A stretch of DNA of 64,000 bases from Calliopum simillimum (lineage: Eukaryota > Arthropoda > Insecta > Diptera > Lauxaniidae): positions 31,346,101-31,410,100 of the forward strand of contig OX638371.1 of the NCBI GenBank assembly GCA_951812925.1, written 5' to 3'. The position numbers were made by a program, and so were the translations under genes. The notes under the pieces are model-generated. The model was given only the letters and a program-made list of their open reading frames with translations. It searched no databases and had not been told where the DNA came from. Every line of letters begins with the position of its first letter. Position 1 is the first letter of the stretch. Shown in pieces: positions 1 through 11,984 of this stretch.

Positions 1-248
1 AGCAAGCTCAACAAAACAAACAAAAATGGTTTTTAAAAGCTGAAAATTTTTTTAGGGATACTTGATTGTATATTAACCACAAATAAATCAGTCAGTCAAC
101 TATATTGTAGAACAACCTTTGTCAGCAAGCTCAACAAAACAAACAAAAATGGTTTTTAAAAGCTGAAAATTTTTTCAGGAGTACTTGATTGTATATTAAC
201 CACAAATAATTCAGTCAGTCAACTATATTGTTGAACAATCTTTGTCAG
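1..248 (-). repeat. Two inverted units of the 123-bp satellite
   Basis: These bases are two copies of the satellite unit that fills the next 2.4 kb, but in the opposite orientation: the GAGCTTGCTGACAAAG side of the unit appears as its reverse complement. Orientation flips at about 248/249, where the end of one unit meets the GTTGTTCTACAATATAG start of the next. The array therefore contains an inversion or head-to-head junction. The window begins inside the array, so its left extent is unknown. Confidence 0.9.
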
Positions 249-2640
249 GTTGTTCTACAATATAGTTGACTGACTGATTTATTTGTGGTTAATATACAAT
301 CAAGTACTCCTGAAAAAAATTTCAGCTTTTAAAAACCATTTTTGTTTGTTTTGTTGAGCTTGCTGACAAAGGTTGTTCTACAATATAGTTGACTGACTGA
401 TTTATTTGTGGTTAATATACAATCAAGTACCCCTAAAAAAAATTTCAGCTTTTAAAAACCATTTTTGTTTGTTTTGTTGAGCTTGCTGACAAAGATTGTT
501 CTACAATATAGTTGACTGACTGATTTATTTGTGGTTAATATACAATCAAGTACCCCTAAAAAAATTTTCAGCTTTTAAAAACCATTTTTGTTTGTTTTGT
601 TGAGCTTGCTGACAAAGGTTGTTCTACAATATAGTTGACTGACTGATTTATTTGTGGTTAATATACAATCAAGTACCCCTAAAAAAAATTTCAGCTTTTA
701 AAAACCATTTTTGTTTGTTTTGTTGAGCTTGCTGACAAAGGTTGTTCTACAATATAGTTGACTGACTGATTTATTTGTGGTTAATATACAATCAAGTATC
801 CCTAAAAAAATTTTCAGGTTTTAAAAACCATTTTTGTTTGTTTTGTTGAGCTTGCTGACGGAGATTGTTCTACAATATAGTTGACTGACTGATTTATTTG
901 TGGTTAATATACAATCAAGTACCCCTAAAAAAAATTTCAGCTTTTAAAAACCATTTTTGTTTGTTTTGTTGAGCTTGCTGACAAAGGTTGTTCTACAATA
1001 TAGTTGACTGACTGATTTATTTGTGGTTAATATACAATCAAGTACCCCTAAAAAAAATTTCAGCTTTTAAAAACCATTTTTGTTTGTTTTGTTGAGCTTG
1101 CTGACAAAGGTTGTTCTACAATATAGTTGACTGACTGATTTATTTGTGGTTAATATACAATCAAGTACCCCTAAAAAAAATTTCAGCTTTTAAAAACCAT
1201 TTTTGTTTGTTTTGTTGAGCTTGCTGACAAAGGTTGTTCTACAATATAGTTGACTGACTGATTTATTTGTGGTTAATATACAATCAAGTATCCCTAAAAA
1301 AATTTTCAGGTTTTAAAAACCATTTTTGTTTGTTTTGTTGAGCTTGCTGACGGAGATTGTTCTACAATATAGTTGACTGACTGATTTATTTGTGGTTAAT
1401 ATACAATCAAGTACCCCTAAAAAAAATTTCAGCTTTTAAAAACCATTTTTGTTTGTTTTGTTGAGCTTGCTGACAAAGGTTGTTCTACAATATAGTTGAC
1501 TGACTGATTTATTTGTGGTTAATATACAATCAAGTACCCCTAAAAAAATTTCAGCTTTTAAAAACCATTTTTGTTTGTTTTGTTGAGCTTGCTGACAAAG
1601 GTTGTTCTACAATATAGTTGACTGACTGATTTATTTGTGGTTAATATACAATCAAGTACCCCTAAAAAAAATTTCAGCTTTTAAAAACCATTTTTGTTTG
1701 TTTTGTTGAGCTTGCTGACAAAGGTTGTTCTACAATATAGTTGACTGACTGATTTATTTGTGGTTAATATACAATCAAGTATCCCTAAAAAAATTTTCAG
1801 GTTTTAAAAACCATTTTTGTTTGTTTTGTTGAGCTTGCTGACGGAGATTGTTCTACAATATAGTTGACTGACTGATTTATTTGTGGTTAATATACAATCA
1901 AGTACCCCTAAAAAAAATTTCAGCTTTTAAAAACCATTTTTGTTTGTTTTGTTGAGCTTGCTGACAAAGGTTGTTCTACAATATAGTTGACTGACTGATT
2001 TATTTGTGGTTAATATACAATCAAGTATCCCTAAAAAAATTTTCAGGTTTTAAAAACCATTTTTGTTTGTTTTGTTGAGCTTGCTGACGGAGATTGTTCT
2101 ACAATATAGTTGACTGACTGATTTATTTGTGGTTAATATACAATCAAGTACCTCTAAAAAAATTTTCAGCTTTTAAAAACCATTTTTGTTTGTTTTTTTG
2201 AGTTTGCTGACAAAGATTGTTCTACAATATAGTTGACTGACTGAATTATTTGTGGTTAATATACAATCAAGTACTCCTGAAAAAAATTTCAGCTTTTAAG
2301 AACCATTTTTTTTTTTTTGTTTTGTTGAGCTTGCTGACAAAGATTGTTCTACAATATAGTTGACTGACTGATTTATTTGTGGTTAATATACAATAAAGTA
2401 CCCCTAATACAAATTTCAGCTTTTAGAAACCATTTTTTTTTTTAGCCCTAAAAAAATTTTCAGCTTTTAGTAACCATTTTTTTTGCTTTGTTCAGCTTGC
2501 TGACAATGGTTGTTCTACAATATAGCTGACTGACTGCTTTATTTGTGGTTAATATACAATAAAGTACCCCTAAAAAAAATTTCAGCTTTTACAAATAATT
2601 TTGACTTGATTCATTTTTTGCACATATATTGGGGCGTGCT
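249..2640 (+). repeat. 123-bp satellite array with higher-order structure
   Basis: About 19 direct units of roughly 123 bp begin at 249, 372, 495, 618, 741 and so on, each starting (G/A)TTGTTCTACAATATAG and ending TTGAGCTTGCTGACAAAG. A variant carrying TATCCC, CAGGTTTT and GCTGACGGAG recurs with its GCTGACGGAG at 854, 1346, 1837 and 2083. The spacings are 492, 491 and 246 bp, so blocks of four and then two units were amplified together. Units after about 2150 diverge progressively, with T-run expansions and a partial unit near 2430-2500. No coding function is visible. Confidence 0.95.
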
Positions 2641-2890
2641 GACTAGCCCCGTTCTAACGTTCAACTGACTGACCGACAAAAATGTTATTTGTATGCATTA
2701 TATAACGTGTATAAGAAGTTTCAGCTTTTAGAAATTGTTTGCAGAAAAATCGAAATTTTACATGTTTGAGGCCATATAGCAGCCGCCTGTTCTACAGTTC
2801 GCTTGACTGACCGACAGATTATTGATGTACACAATTACTATAACCAACTGTAAAAAATTCAGCTTTTAGAAACGCAAAGTTGTTTTTAAG
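2640..2890 (+). repeat. Degenerate edge units of the same satellite
   Basis: Two strongly diverged units are still recognisable from the motif series TTCTA...TGACTGACCGACA...TTTCAGCTTTTAGAAA, at about 2655-2735 and 2785-2875. The gradient from near-identical units to decayed ones marks the old edge of the array. Confidence 0.7.
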
Positions 2891-3477
2891 CGCTGGCTCT
2901 TGGACTAATAGCTTTCGGAGGTTTTTTCATTTTAATGATCAATTGACCGATTTCTGTAATAAAAACCCGTGAATGTCTTACTTCCTGTTTAGCATGTTTT
3001 TTACGACCTATTCAATAGACTACAAGGCCACTAAAATGAAATAGTCTCTATATGGAAGCTTGGGAGGTAGAAATTAAAGCAGGTGGCCCCCCAGCATCGG
3101 ATTATGTGAATATGACGTTTAAGCATTATCCAATTCTAGCACACTGTAAAAGTTTCCAGAAAAAAATTGCATACAAATAGAAAGGACTGTCTGTTTATCG
3201 TGACAGGAAGACCTATATTATGCTCCTTTCCTTATTACATAAAGCCTCAAAGAAAAAATGCGCTGTATCGAGTGTACATAGCTTTATATATTTTTGGCCG
3301 TTTCAATAAATTTTCGTCTCTTATAAAATCGAAATTTCCTTCAATTTCTTTAAAAATCATATATTATTTATTGCACAGAAAACTTTCATAGTGACATTTT
3401 TCTTCTTTTTGACAGATTTCTAACTGGTTTAGTAACAGCTTTTCTCTATTTTAAAGTTAAAGTGTACTTTAAGTGAT

Positions 3478-3521
3478 AGAGTATGCTTTAGAGAGACTAT
3501 GATTGACTTAAAGCATACTCT
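3478..3521. repeat. 13-bp perfect hairpin
   Basis: AGAGTATGCTTTA (3478-3490) and its exact reverse complement (3509-3521) flank an 18-nt spacer. Related half-motifs (aaagtgtactttaag, aaagcatactttac) lie on both sides, so this may be the core of a decayed palindromic element. No gene is visible between 2900 and 3630. Confidence 0.5.
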
Positions 3522-3629
3522 TTTAAAAGCATACTTTACTGATCTTAAAGTGTGTTTTATTTTGACTATGATTATGCGCCATGCTATTTACAATAATTTG
3601 GCTCCACGTTTGATACATTAATCTCAATA

Positions 3630-4318
3630 GGCGAGGAGCCGGCAATACTAAAAGTGACGTCATCTCGGATTCTGAAATTTTTAATGCAAAATGGTAGTTT
3701 ACACTAAGACAAATAAGAAAAGCTTGGTCAGCATGGTTGTAGCCTGGCAGAATTAATTTTAAATGGTTTTTGAATTATTAAATTTTCGTAACGTTTTGCC
3801 GTCATCGCGGATTTTGATCAATCTTAATATTAATCGATGGTAAATTTCATAACCATTCAGAAAAAATCCGGCCGACCAATTTTTTTTTTGCCGAAAATGA
3901 CCGGCAGACCTTTTTTAATGGTGCGACAGTGGGTACTTCCGGCAGTTTCTAAGCTCGCATACCAACATATTTTTAAATTTGACATTAAAAAAAAAAAAAA
4001 AAATTTCCTTGATAACAGAGAAATTGTACCCACCATTAAAGTAGGTCTGCCGGTCATTTTCGGCAAAAAAAAAATTGGTCGGCCGGATATTTTCTGAATG
4101 GTTATGAAATTTACCATCGATTAATATTAAGATTGATCAAAATCCGCGATGACGGCAAAACATTCCGAAAATTTAATAATTCAAAAACCATTTAAAAATA
4201 TTTCTGCCAGGCCATGCTGACCAAGCTTTTCTTATTCGTCTTAGTGTAAACTACCATTTTGCATTAAAAATTTCAGAATCCGCGATGACGGCACTTTTAA
4301 TATTGCCGGCTCCCGGAC
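3630..4318. mobile_element. Palindromic MITE, TA target site (copy 1)
   Basis: A 689-bp foldback element. The left end GGCGAGGAGCCGGCAATA and the right end TATTGCCGGCTCCCGGAC are near inverted repeats, and almost the whole length is palindromic: the AAAAGTG(A/C)CGTCAT, CATTTTGC, AAGCTTTTCTTATT and CGATTAATATTAAGATTGATCA blocks all occur inverted. It is flanked by TA at 3628-3629 and 4319-4320, which fits Tc1/mariner-type insertion. The two antiparallel open frames of 86 codons (3837-4097 plus, 3857-4117 minus) have nearly the same ends because they are mirror reads of the palindrome, so I do not call them genes. Confidence 0.85.
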
Positions 4319-4320
4319 TA

Positions 4321-5700
4321 TAACTGAAGGTTGTTAAAGTAATTCATTAGCCTTAAACATTGAGTTATATGAATGATCTCAGGATATAGTAGAGATTATG
4401 CATAATAACCTATCATTATTATAGAAGTCAATTGTGAATTCATTAAGGCAGCAATAAGCCAAATAATTATCTATGAACTGAATTTTTATTTTTCCTCTTT
4501 TGACTTAAAACCAAAAGTCCGTCCAACACTGACAGCATAGCGCAGACCTTTGCAAGCACCGACGTCTAAGGACTCGTAACTTTAAGACAAATATGATTAG
4601 TGGCAAATTTTCTGCCAAAATCAACAAAAAAATATATATAAGTGTATAAATAAATAGCGACAGCATCATCATCTGGCACAAAGTCAAACAAAAGAAACAA
4701 CAAATGTTTTCTCCAGTGCCAATGTTGCCAAGTAACTATGTTGTGTGGCGCTTTTTTTCAAACTAAAATGCCAGGAAAACGAAAAAAAAGTCACACAACG
4801 TGCTACGAATTTATGATGATGATAAATATTTTTATTCAACGCTTTCAAGGAAGGACATTTTATTAGGTTTTTTTTTTTTCATTCGTGTTTTGGTAACTTG
4901 CACGCTTGCTCACCTACACAATTTATTTCGTTGTATGTATTCTTTTTTTTTTTGTACCAAAACATTTTTATTGATACCCATAAAGCACAAAGACAAACAA
5001 AAAATGGCACAGAAATCCATAAACTTCCACGTGTGCAAATATTCTACGACTTTATGTGTTGTACAACAACTCACGACGAAAGATAAATTAATTTGACAAC
5101 TTTTAGCATTTAATGACTAAACTTTAAGTACACTTTTTTCGTATGCGGCTCCTAAATAAACGTTAAGTTTTTTCTTCCTGGAAAATTGATTTTTGCTTGC
5201 CAACTGCGAAAACAGACACCATTTTTTTTTGTCGCTGTGCTATAGCCAAAAAAAAACTTTAAAAACTTTAAGTTTGTTTTATCGCCGTGTGGTTTTTTGC
5301 TTTTCTCTTGTACAACTTTTAAGTGCAAAAAACTGCTACATCACTTCATTTACTGCACTTTATGGCACTTTTTTTTGTTGCCAACTCACTCAAGTTATCA
5401 AAAATCCTTGTTCAAATATAATTTTTCTTTTTTGACCTTCTTCTTGTTAACACTTTATTTTTTGTATCTTTTGACTTTTTGCAGCTGCTGCTTTTTTACA
5501 CTGAACACAATGCTGTAGCTAGTCAACCATAAGTTTGATTTATTGACAGAGGTAACACTGGTCTTTCCGAAATTTAAATTGTCTACACTGCAGTAAAAAT
5601 TTTGAATATATAATTTTTTCGTTTGTATGAAGCAACGGTGAAGAAGTTCTCTTTAGCTTTTTCTACTTCCCTACAAAGACTCTCCAACTCATGTGCGTGA
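4321..5700. other. No gene seen; T-rich intergenic DNA
   Basis: AT-rich sequence with many T runs. Open frames here (for example 4800-5096 and 5193-5435) are short, hydrophobic and low in complexity, with no motif I recognise. I see no repeat structure that supports an element call. Confidence 0.5.
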
Positions 5701-5712
5701 AGTAAGCCCTGC

Positions 5713-5980
5713 TTTTGTGGAATTTTCCGAAAAAAAAAAAGTTGTGCCGGTGTGTGCTCGACTAGTACTGCGTTGTGCCGTATTGGAAATCAAAATCGGT
5801 CCAATAGTATAGATTTTATTGGGAGGTCCTTTTTTTGGTGGATGCGAAGTTTTGTGGAATTTCCCGAAAAAAAAAGTTGTGCCGGGTTGTGCTCCACTTG
5901 TGCTGCGTTGTGCCGTATTGAAAATCAAAATCGGTCCAAGGGTTCACTTTTTATGGGGAGGTCCTTTTTTTTTTGTGCGC
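5713..5980 (+). repeat. Two-copy tandem repeat, about 137 bp
   Basis: The block starting TTTTGTGGAATTTTCCGAAAA at 5713 recurs at 5850, with shared GTTGTGCCG, GCTGCGTTGTGCCGTATTG, AATCAAAATCGGTCCAA and GGGAGGTCC motifs in the same order. Overlapping frames across it (5752-5985 plus, 5689-5928 minus) are by-products of the duplication. Confidence 0.8.
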
Positions 5981-6703
5981 TATGATACTGACGATTCAAA
6001 CACGCCTACCGAATTTCATCAAAATATGTTATACCATAAGAGCTAGTCTAATATTGAAATTTTAAGAAAGTTATATGAACCTTTCTTTATCATTTTTGAA
6101 GTTGAAAGTATTTAAAGTCTAAATTGTATTTTTGTTTCTAAAGACAGGCACGGTAAAGACATTTTAACAATTGCCATGCCTGCATTTTATTTATTGAAAT
6201 AATTACCGTGAAACCTTTTCGTTCCACGCTTGCATAATCACCCAAGGAGAATAGAAAGATAAGTTTCGCAAAAAATTTTCGTAGCATTCATTGCTGGAGT
6301 GCACAAAATTAAGTAATAAATTTGAAAAGTGCCAAAGAAACTTGTCAGGTATTTAATTACGAGTTTGTATGTGTATAAATATGTAGGTATGGTCTCACAT
6401 GTAAAGTTACAAATAAATATAAGACTCTTAAATAGTTCGCTAAAGGCGACAACACGCTATATGAAATATTGTACGAAAATTAAGTAAATTTCATTTGTTT
6501 TTTCCTAATTTCTGATAATTTATAACGACTACCATAGATTGGTATCTAAAAATACTGATTACATTATTGGTAAACAATTTTTTATTTTTAAAGAATATTT
6601 TTTATATACTACGTAATGCTCAAAATGTAGGCGAGATGTGTGTACCTTGGACCGCTTTTCAGTTTTTTCAATGTGCTGGAATTTCCAAAAAAGTTTCTTT
6701 ATA

Positions 6704-7408
6704 GGCGAGGAGCCGGCAATACTAAAAGTGCCGTCATCGCGGATTCTGAAAATTTTAATGCAAAATGGTAGTTTACACTAAGACGAATAAGAAAAGCTTG
6801 GTCAGCGGTTGTAGCCTGGCAGAAATATTTTTAAATGATTTTTGAATTATTAAATTTTCGAAATGTTTTGCCGTCATCGCGGATTTCAATCAATCTTTAT
6901 ATTAATCGATGGTAAATTTCATAACCATTCAGAAAAAATCCGGCCGACCAATTTTTTTTGCCGAAAATGACCGGCAGACCTATTTTAATGGTGGGACAGT
7001 GGGTACTTCCGGCAGTTTCTAAGCTCGCATACCAAGATATTTTTAAATTTGACATTAACACACGTAAATTAAAAAAAAAAAAAAACAAATTTCCGTGATA
7101 ACAGAGAAATTGTACCCACCATTAAAATAGGTCTGCCGGTCATTTTCGGCAAAAAAAATAGGTCGGCCGGATTTTTTCTGAATGGTTATGAAATTTACCA
7201 TCGATTAATAATAAGATTGATCAATATCCGCGATGACGTCAGAACATTCCGAAAAATTAATAATTCAAAAACCATTTAAAAATATTTCTGCCAGGCTTCA
7301 ACCATGCTGACCAAGCTTTTCTTATTCGTCTTAGTGTAAACTACCATTTTGCATTAAAATTTTCAGAATCCGCGATGACGGCACTTTTAGTATTGCCGGC
7401 TCCCGGAC
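6704..7408. mobile_element. Palindromic MITE, TA target site (copy 2)
   Basis: A second copy of the 3630-4318 family, 705 bp long, with the same ends (GGCGAGGAGCCGGCAATA and TATTGCCGGCTCCCGGAC) and TA at 6702-6703 and 7409-7410. It differs from copy 1 by small indels in poly-A/T tracts and a short insertion near the centre (around 7055-7085). The 63-codon frame 6897-7088 (minus) is a palindrome artefact. Confidence 0.85.
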
Positions 7409-7410
7409 TA

Positions 7411-8220
7411 TTAGTTTTTTGATTAAGTTATGTTTCTACAATGCTTGCAGCATCAAATGAAATATTACTTTTTCCGTTGCAATCTTAAACGGTCCAAGGT
7501 ACACCATGCCATTATCGTGCACGTGCAACTGTTGAGTGGCAACCTACACTCGGACCGACGTACACTCGGACCAAGATACACACATCTCCCCTACACAAGC
7601 AACCTGATATGATTTGTCAAAAAAAGTATATAAAACTGTGTCGCTTTTGCTGACGGAAAAGATTCAGTTCAAATATATTACCAACAGAGTCATTTTATAG
7701 AATAAGTAGTACATTTTTCAACAATAATATCATAACTCGAAATATGTCGGATTTCTTTTTCAAAGTTTTAATAAAAAAACTGCAGGTTATACACAGTATA
7801 TTCTTCTTAGGATGCCATAATGCTATATTTAAAAAAAACAAAAAAACATGAATTTGTGGTAATTTCTACGTAGTTTCTCATTTCGAAAACATTTTCTAAA
7901 TTTTAACGGTCTTGCAGTAAACAAGCGTAGTATATCCAATCTCGAGTATCGATTGCCCTGGTACGCATTAATTTTACTGCATTTCCATCCAATCGATTTT
8001 CTGGCTGTGCGACTTCGATTTGCCGTAAATAAAAAATGATTTTAAATTATTTACAATGCAATGATTTCTTATATTTGAAAAGTCAGTGCGGAACTGAAGT
8101 ATTTAAATGCACATATTTTCTGATTAGTACATGGTATCCATATTCAGCACCTAACTGCCAAATTCCATTAAAATAGCTTGTATAACTAGCGTGATATAAG
8201 GTGCTAAAATTTTCAATCAT
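7411..8220. other. No gene seen
   Basis: AT-rich sequence without a convincing gene. A frame of 60 codons (7430-7612) has no recognisable domain. A short direct duplication of a CACTCGGACC motif lies near 7548-7573. Confidence 0.4.
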
Positions 8221-8224
8221 TTAA

Positions 8225-8363
8225 CCCTTTAACGACTTAAGGCAAGTATGTTTGCCAGAACCCCATTTGCTTAAATGAAAGTTTTACTAACCCATATTAC
8301 TTCGATCTCGTCGTACTTTTATTTTGAAATTATTTCGCGAATTTAGACCAGGTCGTTAAAGGG
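8225..8363. mobile_element. piggyBac-type MITE
   Basis: A 139-bp element with terminal inverted repeats CCCTTTAACGAC (left) and GTCGTTAAAGGG (right), flanked on both sides by TTAA (8221-8224 and 8364-8367). A TTAA duplication with termini beginning CCC is the signature of the piggyBac superfamily. It has no coding capacity, so it would have depended on a transposase supplied elsewhere. Confidence 0.85.
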
Positions 8364-8879
8364 TTAAAAGTAAGAGTGTCGTCTATTTGATAACACAAAT
8401 TTTAATTACGAAATTGCTCTATCGTGTCTGGTTTTTATAATATCTTGATCTAAATGTTTTAAAAACAAAATTTTTCCGTTATTTTCTAAGTTCTTTTTCA
8501 GAATATATTGACTTTCGAAAGTAAATCTTTTTCTTGAAAGTTTAATTATGTTCCTTTAGAACACTTTTTGAATTATATTGATATCTTTCTTTTTCCCCGA
8601 AAATGCCAACCCAAAAGTTAGAAAGTGGAAAATACAATTTTCATATCACATGAATGGTATAGTTGCTTATATACAAACCCTTCAGTTCTCGGAACTAGTA
8701 CCGAACTATCGAAATTGCTAGCTACCGCTACACAGAGAAAAATACGCATCACCACTAAATTTCAAACATAAATTACCTAACGTTTGAACTATTTGATGGG
8801 TCCGTAAATTAATATTTACAAATAAAATTCATTTGAATAATTAAATAATATTTACTCCAAATTGCCTGCATTTGACTTT

Positions 8880-9070
8880 ATGTAGAGTAAATTATACTTT
8901 CAGAAAAAAATGTGTGACCATTTTGAATTTATGATTCTAGTAAAAATTATTTTATTTTCTTCACGCACAAAAATGAGTGTTATAATTTTTACTCCACTCA
9001 AGAAAGGTAAATATCATAAAAATATGTAATCATTTTGACTTTTACAATTTTCGAAACAATTTCTATTTTT
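8880..9070 (+). repeat. Dispersed repeat, partner at 61.4 kb
   Basis: Aligns by eye with 61405-61595 in the same orientation. Shared blocks include TGACCATTTTGAATTTAT, CACAAAAATGAGTGT, AAGGTAAATATCATAAAAAT and ACAATTTCTATTTTT, in the same order. It is probably part of an old interspersed element; I cannot assign its class. Confidence 0.7.
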
Positions 9071-9118
9071 TGACAGACATTTGCTTCATATACAAATTTT
9101 ATAGCTCTTCGTCATGCG

Positions 9119-9190
9119 TCAGTGGCGCAGGAGGATGTGTATCTGCGTATCACACGGACGGGTCAGGGTTCGTACCCTAGTGCAGTCACT
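9119..9190 (+). repeat. tRNA-like SINE head
   Basis: It contains a box-A-like TGGCGCAGGAGG (9123-9134) and a box-B-like GGTTCGTACCC (about 9168-9178), followed by a long T run that could end a Pol III transcript. The predicted acceptor arms do not pair well, so I call it a tRNA-derived SINE head rather than a functional tRNA gene. Confidence 0.55.
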
Positions 9191-9235
9191 TTTTTTTTTT
9201 TGTGTGTTTTTTTAAAATATTTTTTATTGTTATCC

Positions 9236-9815
9236 AACAAAAAGTATCCAAAGTGCATTTCTGATAGCGGGAACAAAGCGCATCCAAAGGGCATTTCCAT
9301 GTAGCAGCGAGCACGAAACGTTTTCGATCACATTTTTACATACAAAACAAAATAAGTCAATAAGACGGCTTTGTAAGAGCGCAAGGATGAAGCAGTGGTC
9401 TAGCGACTGCCACTGCTTGAGGGTTGCACCAACCTAGACTTCCACGGTTCAACTCCTGCCCAAACCAAACACAAAGTTTTTCAACTTGCAGTTTTTCAAT
9501 TATAATTAATTTAGTAAAATAAAAATAATCATACATAATTACGACAAAAATAGACTGATGAGTCTTTGTGGCAAATGACGTAAAACTTCAATCAAAAATT
9601 AATTTGTTAAATATTTTTATTGTCATTCAAAATGCATCCAAAGAGCATTTCTGGTAGCGGGAACGAAGCGCTTCCTTCCAATTACATGCCAATGTTAATT
9701 TCAGCGCTTTTGGATACGAGAAAGATGCGCTTCACTGCTGCTTTAGAGCGCTTCAGAAGCGCTATTGATGCGCTCTATTCCCCAATGGGTACCTGTGGTA
9801 CTTGTGGAATTTAAT
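9236..9815 (+). repeat. Composite SINE plus minisatellite repeat (copy 1)
   Basis: A composite also present at 25.99-26.84 kb. A GCATCCAAAGNGCATTTC unit lies at both ends (9249-9300 and 9630-9670). Between them is a tRNA-like segment with box A TGGTCTAGCGACTG (9396) and box B GGTTCAACTCC (9446-9456), followed by a shared tail TTCAATTATAATTAATTTAG. A shared right block (ATGCCAATGTTAATTTCAGCGCTTTT to GATGCGCTC, about 9687-9777) completes it. Open frames here come from the 36-bp periodic repeat and are not supported as genes. Confidence 0.75.
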
Positions 9816-11050
9816 CTCGTTTACTCTGGGCATCTGCTTGCATTACCTGTGTAAATCGGGGCTAAAGAGGGCGATTTTTTTTCGAATTTTCTTTAGTCTT
9901 ATTTTGTACTTATGTAGCTCTTCTTCAAGTGTTGTTTGGAAATTCACAACAATTATATAAGTATAACAACAACAACAATAAATAAGATACAAAACAACTT
10001 AATCACATTACGTTATTTACTTGCTATCGCACAAGAGCACACACTTCCACAACACACATTCCCACACACAATGATAACTTAGCAAGCAATGTTGGCAACC
10101 CTAGCAATCAAGTTAATGCAATTAAGTTTTGTTACTTTAATGCCCTGTAGTGTGTTGTAAAGTATGAGTGAAAAACCAACACATAAAATACAACATTTGC
10201 CTGACAAACAAGAAAGTGTAGAAAATTAAAAGAAAAACAGAATGTCTAGTGTAGGTGTTACAGGATAAACGAAAAGGTGTAAAGCAAAGTTAAGTTAACA
10301 ATGATGCAAGATAACAGAAAAGCTTTAATTAATTGAGCTACAAAAATGTTACTGGAGTGATGAACGTACCACAAATGATTAGATCAGAGTAAAACACTGC
10401 ATCTATCATCCAAAAATTCCACCTCATTAAGCAAACCTTACGCTTGCAACACTTTATTAACATTTTATAGCAAACTCCTAACTCACAATGAAATACAGAG
10501 TATTTCGCACAACAATGCATTTCAAATTATAAAAAACTTTAATTATAACGCTGATTTTTTCAACATCTCTTATGGAGCCATAGAATAAAATGAATTAAAG
10601 GTCACCCATACAACTTGTTGCCCTGTTTAGCTCAAATGTAATATTTTATTTAATTTTATTGTATGTTATTATTTAGAAATTTTTACAAAATTTCAACATC
10701 AAAAATGCAATTCAATTAAATCAAAATATCACATACCAATTCATACACATGTATGTATGTTATGTATGTATGCATCACACACTCCATAAAACTGTGTAAT
10801 TATGTATGACATCGATGCCAATGTCGCCCGTCAGTGTAGAATTTATGCATTAATTACGTATCTTCACTATACATTACAAGGCACAACGCATAATTAAATT
10901 TGAACCAATAGCGGAAACTGCACAGATTTTATAGCGAATACACCAAACACACACGTAAATGGGTAATTCGTTGTCAAACAATTAAAAATTGACATTTTAC
11001 TTAAGTTGAAGCTTCATCAATATTTTGAAGTGAAACTGCTTTGGCCGCAT
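9816..11050. other. No gene seen
   Basis: AT-rich sequence with a short CAA microsatellite (about 9965-9982) and TATG repeats near 10750-10775. Open frames are at most about 60 codons with no recognisable domain. Confidence 0.4.
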
Positions 11051-11057
11051 TAGTTAT

Positions 11058-11420
11058 CTTTACATTAATACACAAAACAATCATTTGTCCTATCTTTTTT
11101 ACTATGTTCAAAATGGACCACGATTTTGAATTATACACCATTAGAAAGGTATTTGTGTGTAAATATGCACAAAGTTAAAATCATTTTAATATTTTGCCAC
11201 TACCTACGCTAGGTAAAATTAAATGCAAATTTTTCAAAATTAACGACGACAAAATATGCGGTCACACAGAGCTAAAAAGAGGATACAGCACAGCGAGAAA
11301 GACAAATTTGTCATTGTAGCAGGGATGATAAATGAGCTTTTTTATTTTGTACTTAATAGCAAAAAAGTATTAAAACTGTAAAAATATTACCAAAATTATT
11401 TAATACATTTGACCATTAGG
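11058..11420 (+). repeat. Dispersed repeat of about 370 bp, inverted partner at 51 kb
   Basis: Its reverse complement aligns with 50915-51290. Shared blocks are TACATTAATAC, TATACACCATTAGAAAGGTA, TTTGTGTGT, GCACAAAGT, GAGGATACAGC and AAATTATTTAATACATTTG. Two diverged copies of one short element; superfamily not determined. Confidence 0.7.
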
Positions 11421-11460
11421 CAATTCTAGTTGTGATAAAATTTGTTAGATAAGAGCCACA

Positions 11461-11585
11461 GCAGTCTTGGTCTTAGCCTTGATCTTGATCTTGATCTTGG
11501 AGATTGAGTCTTGGTATTGGTCTTAGTTTTGATATTGAGTCTTGGTCTTGATCTTGGGCATTAAGTCTTGGTCTCGATGTTGGTC
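11461..11585 (+). repeat. Hexamer-type simple repeat (CTTGGT/CTTGAT)
   Basis: A degenerate run of TCTTGGTCTTAG and CTTGATCTTGATCTTGG words. Related sequence recurs at 11985-12080 and 27255-27365, where it is followed by a shared AAATTATATCNG block and an inverted CCAAGACCAAGAC stretch. It is probably part of one dispersed family. Confidence 0.75.
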
Positions 11586-11984
11586 TAGAAAAATTGTGTT
11601 ATTATTATTTATTCTAAAAAAATTTCTAAAGATTAGCCGTGTTCACGATCCGGAGCATTTAGACTTGCAAAGTAGCAAAATTGCAATAATTTCCACTTGA
11701 TTGTGAGCAATATTAAAAGTATAAACATTGCAAGCTACGAGAAAATTTATTTCTCTGAGAAATTCGTATGAGCAAAGAGAACGAGAGCATAAACAAAAAA
11801 TTCTTATTTGAAAACTGACGTGATATTTTTATGCTATAGGTTTTTAGTATAGAAAATGTAAATGCAAATGTAAATTCAATCCCTTATATTTTGTTGTTGT
11901 ATAGCAAAATTTTTCAACACCTATTTACAAATGCTAGGATGCAAGACCTTTTCCACCGGATCGTGAACATGGCTATTGTTCAGA

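Noticed and set aside
1..2640. CRISPR-like array
   Set aside because: The units are contiguous 123-bp satellite copies with no unique spacers, and the genome is eukaryotic.
3837..4117. Two antiparallel 86-codon ORFs with similar products
   Set aside because: They are mirror reads of a palindromic MITE; the same shadow appears in copy 2 at 6.9-7.1 kb.
9119..9190. Possible functional tRNA gene
   Set aside because: Box A- and box B-like sequences are present, but the acceptor and anticodon stems cannot be folded convincingly; a SINE head fits better.
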